The notes beneath the pieces were generated by a model. The model was given only the letters and a program-made list of their open reading frames with translations. It did no database searches and had not been told where the DNA came from. Positions 18,363 to 26,779 of a stretch of DNA of 46,551 nucleotides are shown in pieces. The DNA is from Arthrobacter livingstonensis (GTDB lineage Bacteria; Actinomycetota; Actinomycetes; Actinomycetales; Micrococcaceae), in contig NZ_QJVD01000028.1 in the NCBI RefSeq assembly GCF_003219815.1, positions 1 to 46,551 of the forward strand, in the 5' to 3' direction. The position numbers were made by a program, and so were the translations under genes. Position 1 is the first letter of the stretch. Each line of letters begins with the position of its first letter.

Positions 18363-18401
18363 GGGATTCCTTTGGTAGGCGCTTGAAGGTGGGTTGGCCA
18401 C

Positions 18402-18691
18402 CGCTCACCAGCAATTATCCCCCGCCGGCACTGATTACTGGCGGGTGTAGGCTGTCTTGCGTGTGTTCACTTAACCCTTGCACGGTGCCCGCGGGGCGTT
18501 CGGAGGTTGTCGGCGTCTTATTCGCCGACGCCAGATAGCGCTGTCCCCCTTTGGTGATTTTCCCGCGCCGCCATCCGGCGCGCCCACACCCGCCCGGGGT
18601 CCAAACCACCGGCGCGGGTTCGACCACCCAAAAGACACCGCCCGGCCCTGTAACGGACCGGGCGACAGGACAGACAAGGCTCACCCGCACC
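18402..18691 (+). promoter_or_regulatory. Divergent intergenic region with three short hairpins ahead of the FBP gene
   Basis: This gene-free stretch between the YqeY-like and FBP-domain genes holds three inverted repeats. GTCGGCG/CGCCGAC is at 18509-18529, CGCGCCG/CGGCGCG at 18564-18582, and CGCCCGG/CCGGGCG at 18639-18664. The last ends 27 bp before the FBP start codon. They could form a structured leader or attenuator. No known riboswitch core is recognised. Confidence 0.35.
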
Positions 18692-19183
18692 ATGCACGCA
18701 CTGACTGAACAACAAATTCGAGACTCCCTCATCAACGCCTCCCGCCGCGAGCGAACCGCACTGACCCTGCCCGCGGGCTTCGACACGCTGCCCTGGGACG
18801 CACTGGACTTTCTGGGTTGGCGCGATGCCAAGTTTCCCCAGGTTGGCTACGTGGTCCGCGAGTCCAAGGGCACCACGGAGGGCGTCATGCTCCGTCAGGT
18901 CGACGGGCGGACCCGCTCCCGGCCGCAATGCGCCTGGTGCGAGGACGTGCTCCTGCCCAACGACGTGGTGTATTTCAACGCCAAGCGCGCCGGCAAGGCG
19001 GGCCGGAACGGCAACACCGTCAGCACGCTCGTGTGTGCAAGTTTTGAATGCTCGGCCAACGTCCGCAGCCTGCCGCCCCTTCCGTACCCGGGCTTCGATC
19101 TGGAAACCGGCCGGCAGCGGCGGATCGCGGCGCTGCAGGAAAACATTGGCAATTTTGTGCAGCGGGTCACCGACGAGGACTAG
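18692..19183 (+). CDS. FBP domain / treble-clef zinc-finger protein (EF-G-binding family)
   Basis: A 163-residue protein with an N-terminal helical part (LTEQQIRDSLINASRRERTAL) and a C-terminal FBP treble clef. Zinc ligands are CAWCEDVLLP (C-x2-C) and CASFECSANVR (C-x4-C). The fold is that of FusB-type proteins, which bind elongation factor G and can free it from fusidic acid-stalled ribosomes. Actinobacterial members are chromosomal and of untested function, so a translation-related role is inferred. The start at 18692 opens on the conserved MHALTEQQIR; the frame stays open upstream but is arginine/proline-rich and not conserved. Confidence 0.88.
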   Translation: MHALTEQQIRDSLINASRRERTALTLPAGFDTLPWDALDFLGWRDAKFPQVGYVVRESKGTTEGVMLRQVDGRTRSRPQCAWCEDVLLPNDVVYFNAKRAGKAGRNGNTVSTLVCASFECSANVRSLPPLPYPGFDLETGRQRRIAALQENIGNFVQRVTDED

Positions 19184-19198
19184 CCCCGCCGGCAGCTT

Positions 19199-19237
19199 TC
19201 CCACGCGGAATGGGTTTCGACCCCATCCCGCGTGGGA
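19199..19237. terminator. Bidirectional hairpin terminator between FBP and sugar-transporter genes
   Basis: A 16-bp stem, TCCCACGCGGAATGGG with CCCATCCCGCGTGGGA (one mismatch) and a 7-nt loop, flanked by GCCGGC on both sides. It lies between convergent genes. Confidence 0.75.
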
Positions 19238-19265
19238 GCCGGCAGGCTGCGGCCGGACCCCGGGC

Positions 19266-20741
19266 CTAACGGCGCGTGAGCTTTGACTTGTCCTCAAGTT
19301 CCAGTCCGCTGACTTCCGGCAGCAAGGCTTTCACGAACCAGAATGACAAGGCGGCGAAGAAGGCGAATCCGGCGTAGACGAAGCCCAGGCCGACTGCGTG
19401 GCTCATGATGGGGAACAGCAGGGTGACGAGGAAATTGAAGATCCAGTTGAATGCTGTCGCCACGCCCAGGGCGATCCCGCGCATCTTGTTGGGGAACACC
19501 TCGCCCAGGACCACCCACATGACCGGCCCCCAGGTCGCCGCGAAGCAGATCACGAACAGGTTTGCCCCGAGCAACGCAATGGGCCCCCACGGCGCCGGCA
19601 AGGTGATGTTGGTTCCCGAACCACTCGCCTGGGCAAAGGAAATGGCGGCAGCCACCAGACCGATGAACATGCCGACGGATCCGGCCAGGAGAAGCTTCTT
19701 CCGGCCCACGCGGTCGACGAAGAAGATGGCCACCAACGTCAGCAGAACGTTGATGGTGGCCGTGAAGACTGAAGTGGTGAAGGAGTCCTGCTGGCTAAAG
19801 CCGACGGACTGCCACAACGTGGTTGAGTAGTAGAAGATCGCGTTGATGCCCACGAGCTGCTGGAACGCCGCCATGCCTATGCCGATCCACAGTATGGGCT
19901 GCAGGCCGAAGGCGTGGCCCCGCAGGTCCCGGTAAGTGGAACGGCGTTCGCTCTCAATGCTCTCCTCAATGTCCTTGTACCGTTGTTCGGGGTCTGCGGC
20001 GCCCGTGACATTGGCAATCACGGCCAGCGCTTCCTCCTTCCGACCGCGTCGAATGAGGTACTGGGGAGATTCCGGAATGCGCAGCGACAGGATTCCGTAC
20101 ACGACGGCCGGAATAACGCCGACAAGCAGCATCCACCGCCAGGCGTCCAATCCCCACCACAGTTGTGAGTCGGCTCCTCCTGCAAATCTGGCCATGCCCG
20201 CGTCGGAGAGCAATGCCAGAAAGATGCCGAGTGTGATGGCCAGCTGTTGCAGGGAACTAAGCCCGCCGCGAAGGCGGGCCGGCGCTATCTCGCCTATATA
20301 GGCTGGGGCGATCACGGACGCGATCCCAATGGCCAGCCCGCCGATGATGCGCCAGGCCATCAGGTCCCAAACGGCGAACGCAAACCCGGACCCGATCGAG
20401 CTGATCACAAAAAGGCACGCGGCGAGCACCATTACCGGCCGGCGGCCCCAAACGTCGGCCAGCTGCCCGGCAAACCAGGCACCAACGGTACAGCCGAGCA
20501 AGGTAATGGCAATCGTGAAACCGAGGATCGCCGGATCCAACGAGAACGTTGACTGGATGGAATTCACGGCCCCGTTGATGACAGAGGTGTCGAATCCGAA
20601 CAAAAGCCCACCCAAGGCAGCCGCTACCGTCGCGGCATAAACCTTGCGGCGCGCTGATCGGGCCCCCGCACTGTTGGCAGGGAGATCCCCCGGACCGGAA
20701 TCGTCGTTTGATTGAGCTTCACTGGGCTTGTGCGTGGTCAT
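19266..20741 (-). CDS. Sugar porter family MFS transporter
   Basis: A 491-residue, 12-helix major-facilitator sugar:H+ symporter (XylE/GLUT type). Signature motifs are LADVWGRRPVM between helices 2 and 3, IPESPQYL after helix 6, the substrate-contacting QQLVGINAIFYYS in helix 7, and FVDRVGRKK between helices 8 and 9. The sugar is unknown. Start 20741 is chosen because homology begins soon after it; an in-frame ATG at 20933 would add 64 arginine-rich residues unlike any transporter. A weak GTAGGT site precedes the start. No sugar-catabolic gene is adjacent, so it appears to stand alone. Confidence 0.93.
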   Translation of the reverse strand: MTTHKPSEAQSNDDSGPGDLPANSAGARSARRKVYAATVAAALGGLLFGFDTSVINGAVNSIQSTFSLDPAILGFTIAITLLGCTVGAWFAGQLADVWGRRPVMVLAACLFVISSIGSGFAFAVWDLMAWRIIGGLAIGIASVIAPAYIGEIAPARLRGGLSSLQQLAITLGIFLALLSDAGMARFAGGADSQLWWGLDAWRWMLLVGVIPAVVYGILSLRIPESPQYLIRRGRKEEALAVIANVTGAADPEQRYKDIEESIESERRSTYRDLRGHAFGLQPILWIGIGMAAFQQLVGINAIFYYSTTLWQSVGFSQQDSFTTSVFTATINVLLTLVAIFFVDRVGRKKLLLAGSVGMFIGLVAAAISFAQASGSGTNITLPAPWGPIALLGANLFVICFAATWGPVMWVVLGEVFPNKMRGIALGVATAFNWIFNFLVTLLFPIMSHAVGLGFVYAGFAFFAALSFWFVKALLPEVSGLELEDKSKLTRR

Positions 20742-21176
20742 TGACCTACCGGCTTCCAGGCCCGGCCGGCCAGTGAGCGCATATTGGCGAAGCCGGGCCA
20801 TTCCTCCGGCCAACATCGTTTCGGCCCTTGGCCGCCCACATGACCGGCGCCTGGCAATGTTCCGGGTGCGGCATGGTGGCCTCCAATGACCAACCCATAA
20901 ATTCATTGTGCGCTTCTGCAGTGAACACGGCAACGGCTCGAAGAGTAAGTCAGCCTAGGGGCGGGCGCCGGGTGGACGTGGTGCGGTGCAGGTCCCATCA
21001 TCAACCATCCACCCAATATTGCACGGCACTCGAAGCCGCGGAGAGAAACCGCGTGAAATGGGGCACTTCCATGTCCTTGTGCTTCGGGGCACAATGAAAT
21101 GGCGGTCCGCACCGCTGGACTGTCCCGAATTCCACCAGGAGGCTGCCGTAATTTCCACCCGCAGTGCCAACGCCCG
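20742..21176. other. Gene-free stretch between the sugar transporter and the CDF pseudogene
   Basis: About 435 bp. Short open frames occur on both strands, but none shows a ribosome binding site or recognisable domain. The part nearest 20742 should hold the sugar-transporter promoter. No repeats or clear hairpins were found. Confidence 0.5.
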
Positions 21177-22108
21177 ATGAAAGGGCCGGCATCGACGTCG
21201 TTCACGGTGGTCCTTGCCTTCAGCGTCAATCTCTTGGTGGCCCTGGCAAAGACAGCCGCGGCGTTGATCACGGGCTCCGCATCGATGATGGCAGAGGTGG
21301 CGCACTCGTGGGCGGACACGGGTAACCAGATTTTCCTCTTCGTCGCGGAGCGAAAATCGGTGAAACCCCGGGACGCCGCCCACCCATGGGATATGGCCGC
21401 GAAGCATACGTTTGGTCGATGTTTGCCGCTTTCGGACTGTTTACGGTGGGCTCGGTGGTTTCCATCATGCACGGCGCCCAACAACTCTTTTCACCGGAGC
21501 CCGCAGCCGACTTTGCCGTCGCCTAGGTGGTGCTCGCCGCCGCATTCATCCTGGAGGGCGTTTCATTCGCCCAGGCCCTGCGCCACGCCCGGGCGGACGC
21601 ACGAAAACAGGACCGCCACGTCCTTGACCAGGTGCCGAACAGTTCAGACACCCCCACCCGGGCGGCCTTCAACGAAGACGGCACGGCGCTGATCGGCCTC
21701 GTGCTGGCCTTCCTGGGCATCCTCCTGCATCACCTGAACGGATCCCCCGTGCCCGACGCCGTCGGATCCATTTTGGTCGGCATCCTGCTGGGCATCGTAG
21801 CGGTGGTTTTGATCGAGAAGAATCGCCAGTTCCTCGTTGGACAGGCAGTGGCCCCGAGCTGCGAAGGACCGTGGCCCTGCGGCTGACGGAATACACGGAG
21901 GTGGCACGGGTAACCTACCTGCACCTCGAGTTTGTCGGCCCGCGCAAGCTGTACCTCGTGGCTGCGGTTCACATGACGAGCGACCAACCGGAATCCGATG
22001 TGACGAGCAACCTTTCGAACCATCGAACGACGTCTCGAGGAACACGAGGCTGTGGAAGAAGCCGTCCTGACCCTGCCCACCCCAGATGGACCGTCCCTGA
22101 CGTTTTAG
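21177..22108 (+). pseudogene. Cation diffusion facilitator (CDF) transporter, multiply disrupted
   Basis: Three frames together spell one CDF-family metal exporter. From the ATG at 21177 the product runs through the hallmark SASMMAEVAHSWADTGNQIF. Near 21380 the homology moves to another frame, giving GYGREAYVWSMFAAFGLFTVG. In that frame a TAG stop lies at 21524-21526, after which LEGVSFAQALRHARADA and GTALIGLVLAFLGILLH continue the membrane part. A further shift near 21850 leads to VARVTYLHLEFVGP, and another near 22020 to RRLEEHEAVEEAVLTLP and the stop at 22106-22108. At least three frameshifts plus a nonsense codon make it non-functional. CDF proteins export Zn, Co, Fe or Mn. Confidence 0.88.
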
Positions 22109-22150
22109 ATCGTGCTTGAAACTGCACACCCAACCGAGGGAGAACAAAGC

Positions 22151-22565
22151 ATGAAATCCACCCTGTTATTTGAGAACCACGGCCTGCGGTGTTTTCTGTT
22201 GGTCATGGACAAAGGAGACGAAGCCTACGAACAAATCAGCACCTTCGCCCGGAACAATGCCGTCACAGCGGCGAGTTTGACCGCCATCGGCGCGGCCGAG
22301 TGAGCCACTCTTGGCTACTTTGACCCGAAAACGAACAAATACCTCTTCACTGATTTTGACGAACAAATGAAACTGGCTCGTGTATTGGCGACATCGCGGA
22401 CAACAACGGCACACCGGCACTCCACGCCCATATCGTACAGCCATTGCCGGACACCTTCAGAAACTGCACGTCTTCCCGACCGAAACGCCCGCCCACTTGC
22501 ACAAGCGCATAGACCCGCACACCGGGTTGGCGTTGATCGATCTGCACAATTCAAACGGCGGTTGA
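22151..22565 (+). pseudogene. PPC (DUF296) domain-containing protein, disrupted
   Basis: The frame from ATG 22151 (MKSTLLFENHGLRCFLLVMDKGDEA) matches single-domain PCC/PPC proteins but ends at TGA 22301-22303 inside the conserved TAIGAxxxATLGYFD block. After read-through, homology continues with GYFDPKTNKYLFTDFDEQ. It then moves frame near 22375 to give CIGDIADNNGTPALHAHIV, with the metal-binding GxPxLHAH histidines. It moves again near 22440 to give GHLQKLHVFPTETPAHLHKR and the stop at 22563-22565. One nonsense codon and two frameshifts are seen. It lies 43 bp after the broken CDF gene, so both may have belonged to one unit. Confidence 0.85.
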
Positions 22566-22815
22566 GCAAGCGCACCTTGGCACATTTGGAGGCGACGGCC
22601 GGGTGCCGCGGAAGCGACAACGAGGTAAACTTTAAGTGATGTCCCAGACACCGGCAGACCGCCTCAGCCTGAGCTTTGGAGGGGCACACCACGATGATGT
22701 CCAGCAACGAAATACCGGCTCCACCCGCCCCGGCGGCTTGGTGGGGCCACTTAAGGCCGCTGATTGTCGGCACCTGCGCGGCCCGCCCCGAAATATACGA
22801 GGGGTCTGAGAACCC

Positions 22816-23487
22816 ATGAACGGATATGGGCGCGCTTGGCTGTCCGTGTGGCGATCGGTCGCGGTGCTGGGGGCCTGTCTGGCGCTCTTCGCCTATCCGT
22901 TTGCTTCCACGGTAGCCCTTTGCTGCACTGGTGCCGCAGTGGGAGCCGTGGCTACGTACGCCGCGTACCCCGTGGCCGGCACTTCGTCGCTCACGCATGG
23001 CAAGCTGCACAGAGCGGCTGTCAATGCCCTGTCAGTCGGAGTTGCGCTACTGGCAGTCGCAGGACTCACCGTCGTCCTCCACGCATGGCTCTGGCTACTA
23101 GTCCTGCTGGCTGCAGCCACTTCCCCGTGGGTCATCAACCGGTTGCTCCAGCACGCAACATCCCGCCTACCGGCAGTTCCCCCCGCCTCCGAAACTGCCT
23201 GCCTGCCGGATATCCCCGTCGAGGCGGACGTCTTCGTCCCGACCGTCCGGGTCCTCGTCGAGGGCGATTTGTGCCGGGCCTGGCGCGGCAGCTATCAGTG
23301 GCTCGAGAGCACCCGCTCACCAGCACTCTCCGCTTATATCGTCGCCCTCCGTCAGGCATACCTGGATGAACTGGACCGTCGCGATCCTGTCGGTTTGCAC
23401 GCTTGGCTCGATTCCTGTCCACGGCCGCGCGGAGGACCCGAAAAGTACCTCCATCACGGCACCGACGGCCACCACTTGCCTGCCTGA
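22816..23487 (+). CDS. Hypothetical membrane protein
   Basis: A 223-residue protein of unrecognised family. Three hydrophobic segments lie in the first half (about 14-31, 33-52 and 71-101). The second half is soluble and tryptophan- and arginine-containing (VEGDLCRAWRGSYQWLE, AYLDELDRRDPVGLHAWL). The RAYLDELxRRDPxGFxxWL-like ending recurs in actinobacterial hypothetical proteins, which supports it being real. A GAGGGG site lies about 11 nt before the ATG. The 250 bp upstream, after the PPC pseudogene, hold no recognised gene. Function unknown. Confidence 0.7.
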   Translation: MNGYGRAWLSVWRSVAVLGACLALFAYPFASTVALCCTGAAVGAVATYAAYPVAGTSSLTHGKLHRAAVNALSVGVALLAVAGLTVVLHAWLWLLVLLAAATSPWVINRLLQHATSRLPAVPPASETACLPDIPVEADVFVPTVRVLVEGDLCRAWRGSYQWLESTRSPALSAYIVALRQAYLDELDRRDPVGLHAWLDSCPRPRGGPEKYLHHGTDGHHLPA

Positions 23488-23625
23488 AAGCAAAACGCTG
23501 ATGCCGGACCAGGAATCCTTTCCCCCACTCCGTTGCCGGGAAATACTCCGCCATTCACCGGATATTCGTTTGAGCAGCACTGGTGGAGCACACCAATTCT
23601 TGCCATGGTTGATGCGGTTCAGGCT

Positions 23626-23656
23626 ATTGCGCTGCCGCAATCATTGCGTCTAGTGT
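23626..23656 (+). promoter_or_regulatory. Putative operator-promoter of the GH15 operon
   Basis: A perfect palindrome ATTGCG-CTGC-CGCAAT is at 23626-23641. Its TTGCGC can serve as a -35 element; after 18 nt comes TAGTGT (23651-23656) as a -10, and 6 nt later the ATG of the GH15 gene. The arrangement matches that found at the marR gene (27360-27389). The -10 match is weak, so this is inference from the repeated architecture. Confidence 0.5.
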
Positions 23657-23662
23657 CGAGAT

Positions 23663-25432
23663 ATGTCGGCTGTTGACCAGGATCCCCAACCACCCCACGT
23701 GTTGCGTGAATACGCCATGATTGCAGACGGTGAGCGCGCGGCCCTGATCGGTCCGCGCGGCGACGTGGCGTGGATGTGTGCGCCGCGCTGGGACAGTGAC
23801 GCCGTCTTTTCCTCCCTGATTGGCGGCGGCGGCACCTTCGCGGTGACACCGGCGAACCCCCGGTATGTCTGGGGCGGCAGTTATTTGGACGGGACGTTGA
23901 TCTGGAAGAGCCGCTGGGTGACCGGCGACGGAATCATCGAATGCCGCGAGGCGCTGGCGCTACCGGCGGACCCGCATCGCGCCGTGCTGTTGCGCCGTGT
24001 GGGCGCCATCTCCGGCCCGGCCGTGGTGACTGTGGCCCTCGAAGCCGGTGCGGGCTTTGGCAACCACGGAATGACCCGGCTCAAATGTGCGGACGGCGTC
24101 TGGACGGCCCGCAGCGGAACCTTGTACGTGCGTCTGGCCGGGGCCGCGGAGGCCACGGTGCACGACGGCGCGCTGCACCTTCGCCTGGACCTTCCCGCCG
24201 GTGGTGGCCACGACCTGGTCTTGGAGCTGGCCGACGAGCCTTTCGCCTCGGGTCCGGTAGACGTGGACGCGGCGTGGGCCGCAACGGAGCACAGCTGGAA
24301 CAACGACGTCCCGCAGCTGTTGGACACGATCGCCCCCGACGACGCCAGACAGTCCTATGCGGTGCTGCGCGGAATGACCGGCGCAAGCGGCGCGATGGTC
24401 GCGGCGGCGACGTTGGGCATGCCCGAAAGTGCACTGGAGAAGCGTAATTACGATTACCGTTATGCCTGGATCCGCGACCAGTGCTATGCCGGGCAGTCGG
24501 TCGCCGCGTGTGGGCCTTACCCGCTGCTCGATGACGCCGTCAGGTTCGTCACCGCCCGGCTCCTGGAAGACGGACCGGGCCTGAAACCTGCTTATACCGT
24601 AACGGGCGGCCGTGTTCCCGACGAATCTGATCTCGGGCTGCCCGGATACCCGGGCGGCTCCGCGAAGGTGGGGAACTGGGTCAATGAACAGTTCCAGCTG
24701 GATGCGTTCGGCGAGACGCTGTTGCTCCTGGCCGCTGCCGCCACCCATGACCGGTTGGACCTGGAGAACTGGCGGGCGGCCGAGGCCGCGGTACAAGCCA
24801 TCACGGACCGCTGGCAGGAACCTGACGCCGGCATTTGGGAGCTTAACAATGACAGGTGGGCCCATTCGCGGCTGATCTGCGCGGCGGGCCTGCGTGCGGT
24901 TGCCGTCCACGCCCCCGCTGCGCAAGGTGCGCCATGGACGTCGCTGGCGGACGCCATCGTCGCTGATACGGCCAGGGATTGCCTGCACCCCAGCGGCCGC
25001 TGGCAGCGCAGCCCCGGTGACGACCGGGTGGATGCGGCACTGCTCCTGCCGGCACTGCGGGGCGCACTTCCTGTCAATGACCCCCGAAGCCTGGCCACGG
25101 TGGAGGCTGTCCGTGCCGAGCTGGGACGCGAGGGGTATGTCTACCGTTTCAGCCAGGACGCCCGCCCGTTGGCGCAGGCCGAGGGGGCGTTCCTGCTGTG
25201 TGGCTTCGACATGGCCATGGCGGTCCACCAGCAAGGACATGAGGTGGAGGCGATGCACTGGTTCGAACGCAACCGGGCCTCGTGCGCCACCACGGGCCTG
25301 TTCACCGAGGAATATGACGTCGAACAGCGCCAGCTCCGCGGCAATTTCCCGCAGGCGTTTGTTCATGCCGCCATGCTCGAAGCCGCCAGCCGGCTCGCCA
25401 CGGCGCCAAAACTTGAGCTGGAATATCCCTAA
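23663..25432 (+). CDS. Glycoside hydrolase family 15 protein (glucoamylase/trehalase-like)
   Basis: A 589-residue GH15 enzyme. An N-terminal beta-sandwich domain (about 1-215; LREYAMIADGERAALIGPRGDVAWMC) precedes an (alpha/alpha)6 barrel. The barrel has NYDYRYAWIRDQCYAGQ (about 262-278), GNWVNEQFQLDAFGE and the C-terminal FTEEYDVEQRQLRGNFPQAF. Such actinobacterial proteins hydrolyse alpha-glucosidic bonds; several are trehalases, others act on maltooligosaccharides. No signal peptide is seen, so it acts in the cytoplasm. There is no Shine-Dalgarno site before the ATG, fitting a leaderless message. The SDR gene begins 9 bp after its stop. Confidence 0.92.
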   Translation: MSAVDQDPQPPHVLREYAMIADGERAALIGPRGDVAWMCAPRWDSDAVFSSLIGGGGTFAVTPANPRYVWGGSYLDGTLIWKSRWVTGDGIIECREALALPADPHRAVLLRRVGAISGPAVVTVALEAGAGFGNHGMTRLKCADGVWTARSGTLYVRLAGAAEATVHDGALHLRLDLPAGGGHDLVLELADEPFASGPVDVDAAWAATEHSWNNDVPQLLDTIAPDDARQSYAVLRGMTGASGAMVAAATLGMPESALEKRNYDYRYAWIRDQCYAGQSVAACGPYPLLDDAVRFVTARLLEDGPGLKPAYTVTGGRVPDESDLGLPGYPGGSAKVGNWVNEQFQLDAFGETLLLLAAAATHDRLDLENWRAAEAAVQAITDRWQEPDAGIWELNNDRWAHSRLICAAGLRAVAVHAPAAQGAPWTSLADAIVADTARDCLHPSGRWQRSPGDDRVDAALLLPALRGALPVNDPRSLATVEAVRAELGREGYVYRFSQDARPLAQAEGAFLLCGFDMAMAVHQQGHEVEAMHWFERNRASCATTGLFTEEYDVEQRQLRGNFPQAFVHAAMLEAASRLATAPKLELEYP

Positions 25433-25441
25433 GGAGCGACA

Positions 25442-26464
25442 ATGAAAACAGTTCACCAGGTAGTTGTTGTCACCGGAGCCAGCGGTGGAATCGGCCGGGC
25501 CACTGCCATCGAATTTGGTCGCCGGGGCGCCACCGTTGCCCTGTTGGCCAGGGGCCAGGCAGGACTCGACGGCGCCGCCACGGAGGTGGAGGCGGCCGGA
25601 GGCACGGCATTGACGGTGCCCGTGGACACGTCGGATTTTGCAGCAGTCGATGCAGCGGCGGATCGGGTGGAGCAGGAATTGGGCCCCATCGACGTATGGG
25701 TCAATGTCGCCTTCACCTCCGTTTTCGCGCCCTTCACCCAGATCAAGCCGGAGGAGTTCGCCCGCGTCACCGCCGTGTCCTACCTTGGCTACGTCTATGG
25801 CACCATGGCGGCCCTGCACCGGATGCGCAGCCGCAACCGGGGCACAATTGTCCAGGTCGGATCCGCCCTGGCCTACCGCGGCATACCGTTGCAGAGCGCG
25901 TACTGCGGTGCCAAACATGCCATTCAGGGCTTCAACGAGTCCTTGCGGTGTGAACTGCTCCACGAGCACAGCGGTGTCCGCAACACCATGGTGCAAATGC
26001 CTGCCGTGAACACCCCACAGTTCTCCTGGGTCCTTTCCCGGCTGCCCAAAAAGGCACAGCCCGTGCCGCCCATCTACCAGCCCGAGGTGGCAGCCCGCGC
26101 CGTCGTCCATGCGGCCGACCACCCCCAGCGCCGTGAATATTGGGTCGGCGGCAGCACCGCAGCCACGCTGTTGGCCAACGCTGTGGCCCCGGGGCTGTTG
26201 GATGCGTACCTGGCCCGCACCGGATTTGCCTCACAGCAGACCAACGAGCAGCGGCCGGCGGACCAGCCGGCCAATTTGTGGGAACCGGCGGACGCGGACA
26301 AGGACTTCGGCACCCACGGCGCTTTTGACCACCGTTCCAAAGCGCGGAGCACTCAGCTGTGGGCATCCCAGCACCACGGGCCGGTGGCCGTCGGTGCCGC
26401 TGCGGGAACCCTCGGGCTTGCCGCCGTCGCCGGGGTCCTCCTGGGACGCTGGGTGCGGCGATGA
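25442..26464 (+). CDS. SDR family oxidoreductase with C-terminal membrane segment
   Basis: A 340-residue SDR. TGASGGIG is at residues 11-18 and the catalytic Y154-x3-K158 is in SAYCGAKHA. The usual NNAG motif is replaced by NVAF. After the roughly 250-residue catalytic domain comes a linker (QQTNEQRPADQPANLWEPAD) and a hydrophobic segment (about 315-336) ending RWVRR, which should tether the enzyme to the membrane. The family recurs beside GH15 and GMC genes in actinobacteria; its substrate is unknown. AAGGAG precedes the ATG. The stop overlaps the next gene as ATGA. Confidence 0.9.
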   Translation: MKTVHQVVVVTGASGGIGRATAIEFGRRGATVALLARGQAGLDGAATEVEAAGGTALTVPVDTSDFAAVDAAADRVEQELGPIDVWVNVAFTSVFAPFTQIKPEEFARVTAVSYLGYVYGTMAALHRMRSRNRGTIVQVGSALAYRGIPLQSAYCGAKHAIQGFNESLRCELLHEHSGVRNTMVQMPAVNTPQFSWVLSRLPKKAQPVPPIYQPEVAARAVVHAADHPQRREYWVGGSTAATLLANAVAPGLLDAYLARTGFASQQTNEQRPADQPANLWEPADADKDFGTHGAFDHRSKARSTQLWASQHHGPVAVGAAAGTLGLAAVAGVLLGRWVRR

Positions 26465-26778
26465 AGTCACTCGAGGTCATCCGGGGCCTGGTGGGACTGT
26501 GCCAGCTGGTCCGGCCCCAGCTGCTCTATCGGGCCGTCACCGGTGCCCCGCCATCTCCGGGCGCCGTCGTGGTCATGCGGGTTCTCGGTGCCCGGCACTT
26601 GGGGCAGGCGTTGTTGCTGGCACGGGCGGGGCAAACCTTGCACCGTTGCGGCGCGCTCGTGGACCTGGCACATGCCGCAACCATGGTGGCCGTGGCCTGT
26701 GGTGACCGGCGTTGGCGCAAGCCGGCCGGAATCGATGCGGTCCTGGCCTCGACATTCGCGGCGACGGAGGCCCGATGA
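26461..26778 (+). CDS. Small hypothetical protein coupled to the SDR gene
   Basis: A 105-residue protein beginning MKSLEVIRGLVGLCQLVRPQ. It is rich in alanine, leucine and arginine, with mildly hydrophobic helical stretches (RVLGARHLGQALLLARAG, LVDLAHAATMVAVACGD) and no recognised catalytic motif. Its ATG overlaps the SDR stop codon, and it ends 1 bp before the stop of the convergent marR gene. It is thus the last gene of the GH15-SDR operon. The hydrophobic pattern suggests a membrane-associated protein. Function unknown. Confidence 0.75.
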   Translation: MKSLEVIRGLVGLCQLVRPQLLYRAVTGAPPSPGAVVVMRVLGARHLGQALLLARAGQTLHRCGALVDLAHAATMVAVACGDRRWRKPAGIDAVLASTFAATEAR

Positions 26779-26779
26779 C

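Noticed and set aside
20828-21180. Short plus-strand frames between the sugar transporter and the CDF pseudogene
   Set aside because: No ribosome binding site, domain or consistent codon pattern.
22566-22815. Minus-strand frame containing ISLLDIIVVCPSKAQ
   Set aside because: Looked briefly like a domain fragment, but no family fits and the frame runs through the PPC pseudogene on the other strand.
23960-26122. Minus-strand open frame of 720 codons
   Set aside because: Antisense to the GH15 and SDR genes, both with complete catalytic motifs.
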